This document shows, in pieces, positions 26,575-36,147 of a DNA stretch of 64,000 bases. The notes below the pieces were generated by a model that saw only the letters and a list, made by a program, of their open reading frames with translations, was not told the origin of the DNA and made no database searches. The position numbers and the translations under genes were made by a program. Location of the stretch: NCBI GenBank assembly GCA_000170815.1, contig ABCO01000004.1:1-64000 (forward strand), written 5' to 3'. The DNA comes from an unidentified eubacterium SCB49. Lineage in GTDB: Bacteria; Bacteroidota; Bacteroidia; Flavobacteriales; Flavobacteriaceae. How positions within the stretch are numbered: the first letter of the stretch is position 1; every line of letters begins with the position of its first letter.

Positions 26575-28239
26575 ATGAAGAAAATAATTTTCGGGTTTGC
26601 TATGTTGTATAGTGGACTCTTTTTTGCACAAGAACAAGATAAAGGCTACTTTTTTGGTGGTTTTGAATCTAACTATCAATGGCTACTAGAAGATGAAGGA
26701 ATTGATTTCACTCCTGGAGACAATAGCTTTAGAGCAAACAATTTTTTCCAGTTAAATTATAACTACGGAAAATTTACAGCGGGTATACAATATGAATCTT
26801 ATTTACCTACTGCACTTTTAGGTTATTCTCCTGTATATGATAACAATAATGGTATTGCGCATTACTACCTTAACTATAACGACGAAGGTCTTGATATTAC
26901 TGGAGGTTACTTTTACGAACAGTTTGGTAGTGGACTAATTCTTAGGTCTTGGGAAGATAGACAATTAGGTATTAACAATGCTATTAGAGGTGTACGTATT
27001 AAATACGCATTTACAGACTATCTAGACTTCACAGCACTTTACGGACAACAACGTAATGGTTTTGAACTCTCTGATGGTGTAATGCAAGCTCTTGATGCAA
27101 ACATAGATTTAAGTACAGCACTAGAAATAGAGTCTGTAGATCTTAGATTAGGAGCTAGTTATGTTAACAGATTTCAAGCGATAGACACAGAAGATTATTT
27201 ACCAGCAAATGTAAATGCCGTTAGTGGTCGTTTAGACTTTGTAAAAGAAAATGTATATGGTGGCGTAGAAGTAGTAAGCAGAAGTAAAGATGCCATTTTT
27301 GTTGAAGGGCTACCTACATCTCAAAAATTATATGATGCTACCGCAATGCAAGTAAATTTAGGATACGCTAAAAAAGGTTTAGGTATCAACTCTAGTTTTA
27401 GACGTCTTGAAAATTTTACTTTTTATTCAGATAGAGAAGCACAGGGGAATGTGTTTAATGAACAAATATTAAACTATACCCCAGCAATGACAAAACAACA
27501 AGATTACTTATTGACTAATATTTATGTGTATAATGCCCAACCAGGTCTTAACATAGATAACGTAGATCAAAAAGCGGGTGAAGTTGGTACTCAAACAGAT
27601 TTATACTATTCATTTAAAAAAGGATCAAAAATAGGTGGTAAATACGGAACAAAAGTAGCTGCCAACTTTAGCTACTGGGCTGGATTAGACGCAGAATATA
27701 CCGTAGAAAACAAACATTACGAAGCTAAGTTTATTGGTAACGGGCCTAGACTATTTAGAGACTTTAATATCGAAGTAAAGAAAAGATGGACAAAAGGGTT
27801 TAGCTCTGTGCTTACTTTTCAAGACGTTATTATCGATAAAGGTGTAGCACAACCAGGACCATTAGGTCAAGGAAATATCAATGCTAGAATTGCAGTATTT
27901 GAAGGTACCTTCAGATTAAAAAAATCTAGATCTCTTCGTTTTGTAACGCAACACTTATGGACTAAGCAAGATCGTAAAAACTGGGTTGCAGGTGTATTAG
28001 AATACAACTTTAACTCAAGAATCAATGTGTATGCACTAGACTCTTACAACTACGGAAATGAAGACGAAACAGTAGGAAAAGTACATTACTATAGTGTAGG
28101 TGGATCTTACTCAAAAGGAAGAACAAGATTATCACTTAACTATGGTAGACAACGTGGAGGTCTTATTTGTGTAGGTGGTGTTTGTAGAGAAGTACCAGAA
28201 AGTAATGGTTTAACAGGATCTATAAACGTATCGTTCTAA
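26575..28239 (+). CDS. DUF6029 family outer-membrane protein
   Basis: A 554-residue protein with a signal peptide (to about residue 19, GLFFAQ) and a long series of alternating aromatic beta strands (NFFQLNYNYGKFTAGIQYES, YYLNYNDEGLDITGGYFYEQ), ending in SLNYGRQRGG and a terminal ...GSINVSF strand with aromatic last residue. This fits a large beta-barrel. I recall the family as DUF6029, found in Bacteroidota next to TlpA-like thioredoxins and Omp28 proteins, as here. A CxxxxxC pair (ICVGGVCREV) lies near the C-terminus. Function unknown. Confidence 0.8.
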   Translation: MKKIIFGFAMLYSGLFFAQEQDKGYFFGGFESNYQWLLEDEGIDFTPGDNSFRANNFFQLNYNYGKFTAGIQYESYLPTALLGYSPVYDNNNGIAHYYLNYNDEGLDITGGYFYEQFGSGLILRSWEDRQLGINNAIRGVRIKYAFTDYLDFTALYGQQRNGFELSDGVMQALDANIDLSTALEIESVDLRLGASYVNRFQAIDTEDYLPANVNAVSGRLDFVKENVYGGVEVVSRSKDAIFVEGLPTSQKLYDATAMQVNLGYAKKGLGINSSFRRLENFTFYSDREAQGNVFNEQILNYTPAMTKQQDYLLTNIYVYNAQPGLNIDNVDQKAGEVGTQTDLYYSFKKGSKIGGKYGTKVAANFSYWAGLDAEYTVENKHYEAKFIGNGPRLFRDFNIEVKKRWTKGFSSVLTFQDVIIDKGVAQPGPLGQGNINARIAVFEGTFRLKKSRSLRFVTQHLWTKQDRKNWVAGVLEYNFNSRINVYALDSYNYGNEDETVGKVHYYSVGGSYSKGRTRLSLNYGRQRGGLICVGGVCREVPESNGLTGSINVSF

Positions 28240-28263
28240 GAAAACTTATATATGTTTAATATT

Positions 28264-28296
28264 AATGCGACCTTTTTAAGGTCGCATTTTTTTTGT
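28264..28296 (+). terminator. Terminator after the DUF6029 gene
   Basis: AATGCGACCTT / AAGGTCGCATT, an 11-bp perfect stem with a 3-nt loop, followed by eight T. Confidence 0.92.
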
Positions 28297-28484
28297 CTAT
28301 AAGTATCTCTTCTGAAATAATAATGATTTGACACAAACACAACAATTGATTTAGATAACCTTTTTTAATCATTACCTTAACAACAATACGCTCTATTAGC
28401 AACACTCGTAAAGTTTCAGAAACAAAAGGTTAAGAAATATTACATTAATAAAGCAACAGCACACACACTATAAAATTTAATAAA

Positions 28485-29015
28485 ATGAATCTCACCCGCC
28501 TAATTATAGGAATTGTAATCGTACTGGTTAGTTGTAAATCAAGCCAAACCGAACAAGAAAATGATTTTAAGATGTCAAATAATACTGTAAACCTATATGC
28601 TTTTATAGGTAAGAAAATATCCGTTTCGGAGTTTGATCCAAATGAAAATAACATAAAAATAGAAATAGACTCAATAACGGGTGACACAATACAAAGAGTA
28701 AGCTATGTTATGGACAAGGGATTCAGAAACAAATATAGCCTTGTAAAAAATGTGTTTAACGACTTAAAATTAGACACTATTGAGTTTGTTGCTTATGACC
28801 ATTATGGAAGGCCGGGGTTTGAGAATTATAAACATGTGATTTTATACATTTCCTTAAACAAAGAAAAAAATCTTTACTATCATCAGAAATATTTATTTGA
28901 TCCTGTTGAAAAAACAAAAAATGGAACCTGGAAAGGAAGCAATGGAGAAAGTATAAAAGCGTTATTTGAAGAAAAGAAAAAAGATGTTTTAACTGCTCGC
29001 GGAATATTTGAGTAA
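28485..29015 (+). CDS. Hypothetical lipoprotein
   Basis: A 176-residue protein with a lipoprotein signal (lipobox VLVSC, Cys17). The mature part is polar with several aromatic strands (VNLYAFIGKKISVSEFDP, YYHQKYLFDP) and a charged helical end. No family recognised. It sits alone between two terminators with no close promoter match. A periplasmic, lipid-anchored location is inferred. Confidence 0.7.
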   Translation: MNLTRLIIGIVIVLVSCKSSQTEQENDFKMSNNTVNLYAFIGKKISVSEFDPNENNIKIEIDSITGDTIQRVSYVMDKGFRNKYSLVKNVFNDLKLDTIEFVAYDHYGRPGFENYKHVILYISLNKEKNLYYHQKYLFDPVEKTKNGTWKGSNGESIKALFEEKKKDVLTARGIFE

Positions 29016-29115
29016 TAAAAACATTAACAACTCCGCCACAGAAAAACGAAAAGCCTACTAAATTAAATAATACTAAAAACAGACAATAAATAAACCATTA
29101 CACTATTACATAAAA

Positions 29116-29145
29116 AAAAGTCGCCTCTTACGAGACGACTTTTTA
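29116..29145. terminator. Bidirectional terminator
   Basis: AAAAAGTCG-CTC / GAG-CGACTTTTT with one internal mismatch and a 4-nt loop; A run and T run on either side. It lies between the convergent lipoprotein and T9SS-cargo genes. Confidence 0.85.
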
Positions 29146-29165
29146 TATATTATAAAAATGAAAAA

Positions 29166-29885
29166 TTACTTCTTAAGTACTTTTATAGACTGAGACTCCC
29201 CATTTAAACCTTTAAAGTTCACGATATATAATTGTGAAGCTAATCCAGAAACATCAATATTTTGAGCACCAGACTCAATAAGGTTTGTTTGCATTAAACG
29301 ACCATTGATATCAAAAATTTGCATTGTAGCATTTTTTTGTGAAGATAAAGCAATCGTATTACCTATCATTGTTGACTCCATTGTGATTCCAAGTTGAGAC
29401 TGAACAGCGTCTAGACCTAAATCTGGATCATAACGAAATGTAAAGTTTAAATCATTTCCTATATCAGCACCACTTTCATCAACTAAATAAAATCTAAATT
29501 CATGATTAGAGTATTGCGGATTAGTAATCTCATTATACATGAAATGATTTCCTGGACCAGTAGTTGCACCAGCTTCAATAATTTGTGGAGAGTTAGCTGG
29601 AGGATAAGAGTTCCCTACCTCTATAGCATCATAACATTGAGCTCCATAACATAGCTGAATCTCTCCACCTACATCTGTAGAAACATACTCAACAGAAGAC
29701 CTGATTGTAGCACCTGTATCATTAGTAACAAAAAAAGTAATTGTAGCTCCTTCATCGGCAAATGAGTTTACAGCAATTAAGTCTCCATCGTTAATCTCGT
29801 TTCCTTCAGCGTCCTTAACTGTGTATTGTGCATTTGCGGAAAAAGCTGCCAAGACAACAGAAAAAAGTAAAAATTTAATTTTCAT
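29166..29885 (-). CDS. Secreted protein with T9SS type A sorting domain
   Basis: A 239-residue protein with a signal peptide (ends FSANAQ), a beta-sandwich body of about 130 residues with one cysteine pair (CYGAQC, about residues 79-84), and a C-terminal T9SS sorting domain of about 75 residues (GNTIALSS, MQIFDINGRLMQTNL, then LYIVNFKG ending in KVLKK). The cargo would be exported by T9SS and attached to or released from the cell surface. Promoter at 29914-29921. No enzyme motif was seen. Confidence 0.85.
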   Translation of the reverse strand: MKIKFLLFSVVLAAFSANAQYTVKDAEGNEINDGDLIAVNSFADEGATITFFVTNDTGATIRSSVEYVSTDVGGEIQLCYGAQCYDAIEVGNSYPPANSPQIIEAGATTGPGNHFMYNEITNPQYSNHEFRFYLVDESGADIGNDLNFTFRYDPDLGLDAVQSQLGITMESTMIGNTIALSSQKNATMQIFDINGRLMQTNLIESGAQNIDVSGLASQLYIVNFKGLNGESQSIKVLKK

Positions 29886-29913
29886 AATTCAATATTTATT
29901 TATTTATATAAAA

Positions 29914-29921
29914 CAAATATA
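29914..29921 (-). promoter_or_regulatory. -7 element of the T9SS cargo gene (TATATTTG)
   Basis: Plus-strand CAAATATA; perfect TAnnTTTG on the minus strand, 28 nt before ATG 29885. No -33 TTG at standard spacing. Confidence 0.5.
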
Positions 29922-30029
29922 GTTGATGAGAACAAATAAATAAAAAAATAGAGCAACTATTTACACGCGAAAAATCACTTAACCTATTGATTTCATAGGG
30001 TATTAGGGGCGATAATTTCACCAATTTAG

Positions 30030-30062
30030 TTTGTTAAATTCTTCATAAATTTCATATATTCG
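30030..30062 (+). promoter_or_regulatory. Promoter of the first Omp28/T9SS gene
   Basis: TTTG (30030-30033), 21-nt spacer, TATATTCG (30055-30062; one mismatch to TAnnTTTG). ATG follows 28 nt later. Confidence 0.5.
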
Positions 30063-30090
30063 CCTTACACTAATTCAAAAAAAATTAATT

Positions 30091-31788
30091 ATGTCAAAAA
30101 AAATACTATTTAGTTCGGCACTAATGCTATTAGCTATGGGCTTAAATGCACAAACCATAGTGAGCACTACAGCAGAAAACAGAAATGTTGTTCTAGAAGA
30201 ATTTACAGGAATCTACTGTACTTTTTGCCCAGATGGACATGCAATAGCACAAGCATTAAAAGATGCTAATCCTGATCAAGTATTCTTGGTGAACAATCAC
30301 ACAGGAGGATATGCCGCTCCAACAGGAGACGATCCAGATTTTAGAACTCCATATGGAGATGCTATTGCAAATCAAAGTGGACTTGCTGGATATCCAGCTG
30401 GAACAATTAACAGAGAAAACTTCCCTGGTCTTGAGCAAGGAAATGCTGGTACTACAGCAATGTCACGTAATTTTTGGGGAACAGCTGCAAATACTGTTAT
30501 GGCAGAATCATCTTATGCAAATATAGCTGTTGAAGCAGATGTTGATGTTCAAACAAACGAAATGACAATCCACGTAGAGACCTACTACACTGGAGATAGC
30601 CCTGAAGACACAAATAAATTAAACATATTTATTTTACAAAACAATACAACTGGACCACAAACAGGTGGTGGTGCTGGGGACAACTACGTACACCAACACA
30701 GATTAATTGATATGCCTTTAGGTCAATGGGGACAAGATATCAATAACACTACATCAGGTTCATTTGATGACACAACTGTTGTTTATCCAATCCCTACAGA
30801 CAACAACGGTATTCCAGTAGAACTTGCAGATCTTGAAGTTGTAGTTGCAGTAACTGAAGGAAACCAATATATCGTGAGTGGCCATGGTGTAATACCTTCA
30901 TTTTCTGGTTTAACAGCTACAAACGATGCAAACCTAAGAACTATCGCAGACCTTGATGCCCAATGCCTTCCAGAGGTAGGTCCAACTATTAATGTACAAA
31001 ATCTTGGACAAGACCCAATAACATCTCTAGACATAACATATAGTATTAATAGTGGTACAGATGCCTCATATACATATACAGGTAACTTAACATCTTTACA
31101 AAGTATAAATATAGAGCTTCCAGCTATCGCTTATACTTCTCAAGCAACAAATACTATAGATGTATCTGTTGCAGACGATGAGAATAATGCAAATAACACA
31201 TTATCTTCAACTTTTGATGCTGCAACTGAAGGTGCTGGAAATGTTACATTGACTGTTCAAACTGACCAATATGCTAGTGAAAACACTTGGAACATTAAAA
31301 ATTCTGCAGGCGATACTGTAGAGTCTGGGTCATTAGCTGGAAATAACAGCTCTACTGTAGTGTACGAATTAGCATTAGATACAGCAGATTGCTATATTTT
31401 TACTTTTAACGATTCATACGGTGACGGTATCATCGGTGGTGGTGGTGTTTCATTAATTGATATTAATGGCGTAGAACACGTACCTTTCTCAGGTACAATA
31501 GGAAGCGGTATAGTTGTACAGTTTGGCGCTGATGGTGTATTAGGTACTGCTGACATTGCATTTGAAGGACTTTCTATCTTCCCTAACCCAGCACAAGGTT
31601 TCTTTAACATTGTAAATGCTAAAAATGCAGATATTGCAATTTTTGACATCCAAGGAAGAAAAGTTAGAAGTGTGAAGAAAATTTCTGAAAACGAAAAAGT
31701 TGAAACTAACAGAATGCAAACAGGTACTTACTTTGTAACTATCACAAGAGAAGGATCTACTACCACTGAAAAACTAATCATTAAGTAA
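30091..31788 (+). CDS. Omp28-type thioredoxin-like protein with T9SS sorting domain, copy A
   Basis: A 565-residue secreted protein. Order: signal peptide (ends MGLNAQ), an Omp28-type thioredoxin-like domain with the active-site-like motif FTGIYCTFCPDGH (Cys43 and Cys46), an Ig-like middle region (about residues 300-390), a proprotein-convertase-P-like beta module (DCYIFTFNDSYGDGI) and a T9SS type A sorting domain (LSIFPNPAQGFFNIVNA to EKLIIK). It is a cell-surface or secreted protein whose substrate is unknown. A tandem copy (31867-33564) follows after this gene's own terminator. Confidence 0.9.
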   Translation: MSKKILFSSALMLLAMGLNAQTIVSTTAENRNVVLEEFTGIYCTFCPDGHAIAQALKDANPDQVFLVNNHTGGYAAPTGDDPDFRTPYGDAIANQSGLAGYPAGTINRENFPGLEQGNAGTTAMSRNFWGTAANTVMAESSYANIAVEADVDVQTNEMTIHVETYYTGDSPEDTNKLNIFILQNNTTGPQTGGGAGDNYVHQHRLIDMPLGQWGQDINNTTSGSFDDTTVVYPIPTDNNGIPVELADLEVVVAVTEGNQYIVSGHGVIPSFSGLTATNDANLRTIADLDAQCLPEVGPTINVQNLGQDPITSLDITYSINSGTDASYTYTGNLTSLQSINIELPAIAYTSQATNTIDVSVADDENNANNTLSSTFDAATEGAGNVTLTVQTDQYASENTWNIKNSAGDTVESGSLAGNNSSTVVYELALDTADCYIFTFNDSYGDGIIGGGGVSLIDINGVEHVPFSGTIGSGIVVQFGADGVLGTADIAFEGLSIFPNPAQGFFNIVNAKNADIAIFDIQGRKVRSVKKISENEKVETNRMQTGTYFVTITREGSTTTEKLIIK

Positions 31789-31810
31789 ATAATTAGTGAT
31801 TGAATATTAA

Positions 31811-31834
31811 AAAGGAGCTCAATTGAGCTCCTTT
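31811..31834 (+). terminator. Terminator of Omp28 copy A
   Basis: A perfect 24-nt palindrome (AAAGGAGCTCAA / TTGAGCTCCTTT). The T run is short. It is homologous to the hairpin after copy B, so the terminator was duplicated with the gene. Confidence 0.75.
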
Positions 31835-31866
31835 AAATGCCTTATATAACTCAAAAAAAATTAATT

Positions 31867-33564
31867 ATGTCAAAAAAAACACTACTTAGTTCAGCACTTA
31901 TGCTATTAGCTTTGGGCTTAAATGCTCAAACCATAGTAAGCACCACAACAGAAAACAGAAATGTTGTTCTAGAAGAATTTACAGGAATCTATTGTACTTT
32001 TTGCCCAGATGGACATGCAATAGCACAAGCATTAAAAGATGCTAATCCTGAAAATGTATTCTTGGTGAACAATCACACAGGAGGATATGCCGCTCCAACC
32101 GGAGGTGATCCAGATTTTAGAACTCCATACGGAGCAGCTATTGCAAATCAAAGTGGACTTGCTGGATATCCAGCTGGAACAGTTAACAGAGAAAACTTCC
32201 CTGGCCTTGAGCAAGGAAATGCTGGTACTACAGCAATGTCACGTAATTTCTGGGGAACAGCTGCAAATACTGTTATGGCAGAATCATCTTATGCAAATAT
32301 AGCTGTTGAAGCAGATGTTGATATTCAAACAAACGAAATGACAATCCACGTAGAGACTTACTACACTGGAGATAGTCCTGAAGACACAAATAAATTAAAC
32401 ATATTTATTTTACAAAACAATACAACTGGACCACAAACAGGTGGTGGTGCTGGAGACAACTACGTACACCAACACAGATTAATTGACATGCCTTTAGGTC
32501 AATGGGGACAAGATATCAATAACACTACATCAGGTTCATTTGATGACACAACTGTTGTTTATCCTATTCCTGTAGATCATAACGGTATTCTAGTAGAACT
32601 TGCAGATCTTGAAGTTGTTGTAGCAGTTACTGAAGGAAACCAATATATAATTAGTGGTGATGGCGTTATACCTTCTTTCTCTGGATTAGATGCAACAAAT
32701 GATGCAAACCTAAGAACTCTTGAAGAAGTTGGACCACAATGTGCTACAGAAATAGCACCAAAAATAAATATCCAAAATCTTGGTGAAGACACTATTAACT
32801 CTTTAGATATTGCTTATAGTGTTAATGGTGAAGCAGATGCTATGTATACTTACACTGGTGAGTTAACAAGCTTACAAAGTGTAAATATAGAATTACCAAG
32901 TATAGCCTACACTGCTCAAGACACTAACACTTTAGTTGTAACAATCGAAAACGACGATGAAAACAACGCAAATAATTCATTATCTACTACGTTTGACACT
33001 GCAACAACAGGAGCTGGAAATGTAATATTAACTGTAGAAACAGATAATTTTGCTAGTCAAAATAACTGGAGTATAAGAAATTCTTCTGGTACAGCAGTTG
33101 CTGCTGGTTCTTTATCTGGAAACAACAACACTACAGTTGAGTTTAACATTGAATTAGACACAGAAGATTGCTACACGCTTCTTTTTAATGACAACAACGC
33201 AGATGGTATTACTGGCGGAGGTGTTTCTTTAGAAGACATTAACGGTGTTGTACACTTACCACTCACTGGTGACTTTGGTAGCGGATTAGAATTACAGTTT
33301 GGTGCTGATGGCATATTAGGAGCTGATGAATTAACATTTGAAGGTCTTTCAATCTACCCTAATCCAGCAAAAGGATACTTTAATATTGTAAATGCTGAAA
33401 ATGCAGACGTTACTGTTTACGATATTCAAGGAAGAAAGGTAAGAAGTGTGAAGAAAATTTCTCAAAACGAACAAGTTGACACGAACAGAATACAAACTGG
33501 AACTTACTTTGTGACGATCACAAGAGAAGGATCTACAACTACAGAAAAGCTTATAATTAAGTAA
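31867..33564 (+). CDS. Omp28-type thioredoxin-like protein with T9SS sorting domain, copy B
   Basis: A 565-residue paralogue of the preceding gene with the same domain order: signal peptide, CTFC motif (Cys43, Cys46), Ig-like region, P-like module (DCYTLLFNDNNADGI) and T9SS sorting domain. ATG 31867 is chosen over an in-frame ATG 30 nt upstream because it aligns exactly with copy A, including the identical 20 nt just before it. Residues about 105-235 differ from copy A at only one or so positions, while residues about 290-480 are much more diverged. No separate promoter is evident in the 32 nt between the copy A terminator and this start, so transcription may depend on read-through. Confidence 0.9.
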   Translation: MSKKTLLSSALMLLALGLNAQTIVSTTTENRNVVLEEFTGIYCTFCPDGHAIAQALKDANPENVFLVNNHTGGYAAPTGGDPDFRTPYGAAIANQSGLAGYPAGTVNRENFPGLEQGNAGTTAMSRNFWGTAANTVMAESSYANIAVEADVDIQTNEMTIHVETYYTGDSPEDTNKLNIFILQNNTTGPQTGGGAGDNYVHQHRLIDMPLGQWGQDINNTTSGSFDDTTVVYPIPVDHNGILVELADLEVVVAVTEGNQYIISGDGVIPSFSGLDATNDANLRTLEEVGPQCATEIAPKINIQNLGEDTINSLDIAYSVNGEADAMYTYTGELTSLQSVNIELPSIAYTAQDTNTLVVTIENDDENNANNSLSTTFDTATTGAGNVILTVETDNFASQNNWSIRNSSGTAVAAGSLSGNNNTTVEFNIELDTEDCYTLLFNDNNADGITGGGVSLEDINGVVHLPLTGDFGSGLELQFGADGILGADELTFEGLSIYPNPAKGYFNIVNAENADVTVYDIQGRKVRSVKKISQNEQVDTNRIQTGTYFVTITREGSTTTEKLIIK

Positions 33565-33583
33565 TAATTAGTAATTGAAAGTT

Positions 33584-33614
33584 AAAAAGGAGCTCATTTT
33601 GAGCTCCTTTTTTT
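33584..33614 (+). terminator. Terminator of Omp28 copy B
   Basis: AAAAAGGAGCTCA / TGAGCTCCTTTTT, 13-bp perfect stem, 3-nt loop and a T run; near-identical to the hairpin after copy A. Confidence 0.92.
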
Positions 33615-33661
33615 ATTTATGTCTTTTAAAACAACCTTACCCGTAGTAAGAATCACTTTTA

Positions 33662-35017
33662 TTATTTTATATACTCTTTCACCTCATCAAAATCTAACCC
33701 TCCATAATTACCACTACTCATAAGCAGCAAAGAAGTATTATTAAAATCTTGAGTGTGTAGATATGTCTTAAAATCTGAAGGATTCGTAAACACTGTTAAA
33801 TCTTTGCGATCAAAAGCTTCTTCTATTTGTTCTTGTTTAATATCCTGTAAGCCTTTTATCATTACCGCATGTGGAGAATAAAAAACAACAGCTGTATCTG
33901 CAGCATCAAGCGCTCCTTTATATTGTGCGATAAATTCTGGGTTTAGACTACTATACGTATGTAATTCTAAACAAGCAATTAATTTTCTATCTGGATATTG
34001 GTTTTTAACCGCCTGCGTGGTAGCACTCACCTTACTAGGTGAATGCGCAAAATCTTTATAAGCAACACAAGCATCTGTTTCTGCTATCTTCTCTAGTCGT
34101 TTGCTCGCTCCTTTAAAGGTAGCGATTGCCTCATAAAAATCATCGGCATCTATGCCCATCAATTGGCAAATCCATCTAGCACCTTCTAGATTATTTAAAT
34201 TATGCTTCCCAAAAATCTCAATAGGCATCTCCCCTTCTGGAGTATCTAACAATGTTTCCCCATGGGCTACAGTATATTCTGGAGTTTGATATGGGTATTT
34301 TTTAATCTGATTTTCACAAGCTTCCACTACTCTTTTTACTTCAGCATCTTCTTCATTATAGATGATAGCCCCACCTGTTGTAATTTCAGAAAGAAAAATA
34401 GAGAATTGCTCAACGTAGTTTTCATAAGTTGGAAACACATTTATATGATCCCAAGCTATACCACTTAATAAGGCGATATTAGGCTTATACAAATGAAATT
34501 TTGGCCTTCTATCAATTGGCGAAGACAAGTATTCATCTCCTTCTAGGACCATAAAATCTGCATCGTCTGTTAATCGAACCATGGTATCAAAACCTTCCAG
34601 CTGTGCTCCAACCATATAATCTACTTCACGCTCATGATAATGCATGACATGCAAAATCATAGAAGTTATGGTTGTTTTGCCATGAGAACCACCAATAACA
34701 ACACGCGTTTTATTTTTTGATTGTTCATATAAAAACTCTGGATAGCTATAAATAGTTAACCCAAGTTCTTTTGCTTTTAACAACTCTGGGTTATCTGCTT
34801 TTGCGTGCATTCCTAAAATAATAGCATCTAAGTCTTCCGTTATTTTTTCTGGAAACCAACCAAATGCTTCTGGCAATAAACCTTTAGCCTCTAATCTAGA
34901 TTTTGAAGGATTAAAGATCTCATCATCACTACCCGTGACAGTTTCTCCTTTATTATGTAGTGCAAGTGCGAGATTATGCATGGCGCTTCCGCCAATAGCT
35001 ATAAAATGAATTTTCAT
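33662..35017 (-). CDS. mpl: UDP-N-acetylmuramate:L-alanyl-gamma-D-glutamyl-meso-diaminopimelate ligase
   Basis: A 451-residue cytoplasmic Mur-ligase-family enzyme that recycles the murein tripeptide onto UDP-MurNAc. The N-terminal Rossmann segment is KIHFIAIGGSAMHNLALAL; the ATP P-loop is GGSHGKTTITSMI; the central Mur motif lies in YLSSPIDRRPKFHLYKPNIA and SGIAWDHINVFPTY; YKDFAHSPSKV marks the C-terminal domain. Start ATG 35017 is preferred over 35038 because the Rossmann strand begins there. The AMH (not GTA) glycine loop distinguishes Mpl from MurC. Confidence 0.93.
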   Translation of the reverse strand: MKIHFIAIGGSAMHNLALALHNKGETVTGSDDEIFNPSKSRLEAKGLLPEAFGWFPEKITEDLDAIILGMHAKADNPELLKAKELGLTIYSYPEFLYEQSKNKTRVVIGGSHGKTTITSMILHVMHYHEREVDYMVGAQLEGFDTMVRLTDDADFMVLEGDEYLSSPIDRRPKFHLYKPNIALLSGIAWDHINVFPTYENYVEQFSIFLSEITTGGAIIYNEEDAEVKRVVEACENQIKKYPYQTPEYTVAHGETLLDTPEGEMPIEIFGKHNLNNLEGARWICQLMGIDADDFYEAIATFKGASKRLEKIAETDACVAYKDFAHSPSKVSATTQAVKNQYPDRKLIACLELHTYSSLNPEFIAQYKGALDAADTAVVFYSPHAVMIKGLQDIKQEQIEEAFDRKDLTVFTNPSDFKTYLHTQDFNNTSLLLMSSGNYGGLDFDEVKEYIK

Positions 35018-35190
35018 AGGGTTTATTATATAGTTCAATTGAGATCAGTTTGTAAATACATAGTGTCTGTAGACATAAAAACAAAGTAAATGTCAGCATT
35101 AAATATGCAAGATCAAAGTTAAAAGAATTTACAGAGCTATGGGACAAATATTAGAAGTTCTAACAAGCAGTTAACATTTTGGAAGTAAAA

Positions 35191-36147
35191 CTATAAAGAT
35201 TGTATTTCTTCTTTTTCTGTAATTGCCTCTTTAAAATCAGACCTAGACACAAGGGCTTTATCAATCCACTCTATAGCTTCCTGCTTATTGCCCAAATTTT
35301 TATAAATCTGAGCTAGCCTTAAATAAGCCCAATCTTTTGGAACTCCATCTCGCACAGAGTGATTTTTAATATATGCTTGTAAACACTTAATACCTAATGC
35401 TGCATCTAGATTATATTGCGCTGCCACTTTACCTATTTGATAATTTAAAGAGTTCCTTTTATGAATTTCAAGCGATTTTTTAGCTGTTTCAATGGCTTTT
35501 GCTGGTTCGTTATTCTTCTCATAATGCTCAGATAATTTCTCATAAGTGTGTGGTGAACCTCCCACTGCAATTGCTTTTTTATAAAATGCTTCTGCATCAT
35601 CTGGCCGGTCACTATATTCTGCAATATAACCGTTTGCGAGATACCCATCTACAGGCGAAATCTCGAGTAATTGATTAGCATACTTTATAGATTTAGCTTC
35701 ACTACCACCTATAATTCCTGGTAATTGAATATAAAATTCTACCAATGCCCAACGCGCTTCTATATGTTGTGAATCAAGGCTTGCTGCCGCTTCAAAGTGT
35801 TCTTTAATATCACCAATATAAGTTGCGGCTCTAATTTTACTTATTGACAACGCTTTCATACCCAACGCCCCACCATATTTAAAATGATAATTAGCATTTG
35901 TGTCATCAAAATCTACCAACTGCTCATAATAATCCATTGCCGCATTCCAATTTTTATGGTATCCTGCTATGTCTCCTAAATACTCTATTGTTTTACGATT
36001 ATCAGGATGTGTCTCAAGATATTTCTCAAAAAGCAGTTTAGCATTTCCAAAATTTTCTTGTTCAAATAATTGCTCTGCTTTTTCAAAAGAGCTTTGCGCC
36101 ATTGAAAAGAAAGGGATCAGAAAAAGTGATAAAAGTAAGTGCTTCAT
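35191..36147 (-). CDS. Secreted tetratricopeptide-repeat protein
   Basis: A 318-residue protein with signal peptide (MKHLLLSLFLIPFFSMAQ) followed by about eight TPR-like helix pairs: FEKAEQLFEQENFGNAKLLF, KNWNAAMDYYEQLVDF, PDDAEAFYKKAIAVGG, NEPAKAIETAKKSLEIHK, GNKQEAIEWIDKALVSR. TPR arrays scaffold protein complexes; the partner is unknown. ATG 36147 is preferred over an upstream in-frame start (36210) because it begins the signal peptide and follows a TATATTTG promoter. Confidence 0.85.
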   Translation of the reverse strand: MKHLLLSLFLIPFFSMAQSSFEKAEQLFEQENFGNAKLLFEKYLETHPDNRKTIEYLGDIAGYHKNWNAAMDYYEQLVDFDDTNANYHFKYGGALGMKALSISKIRAATYIGDIKEHFEAAASLDSQHIEARWALVEFYIQLPGIIGGSEAKSIKYANQLLEISPVDGYLANGYIAEYSDRPDDAEAFYKKAIAVGGSPHTYEKLSEHYEKNNEPAKAIETAKKSLEIHKRNSLNYQIGKVAAQYNLDAALGIKCLQAYIKNHSVRDGVPKDWAYLRLAQIYKNLGNKQEAIEWIDKALVSRSDFKEAITEKEEIQSL

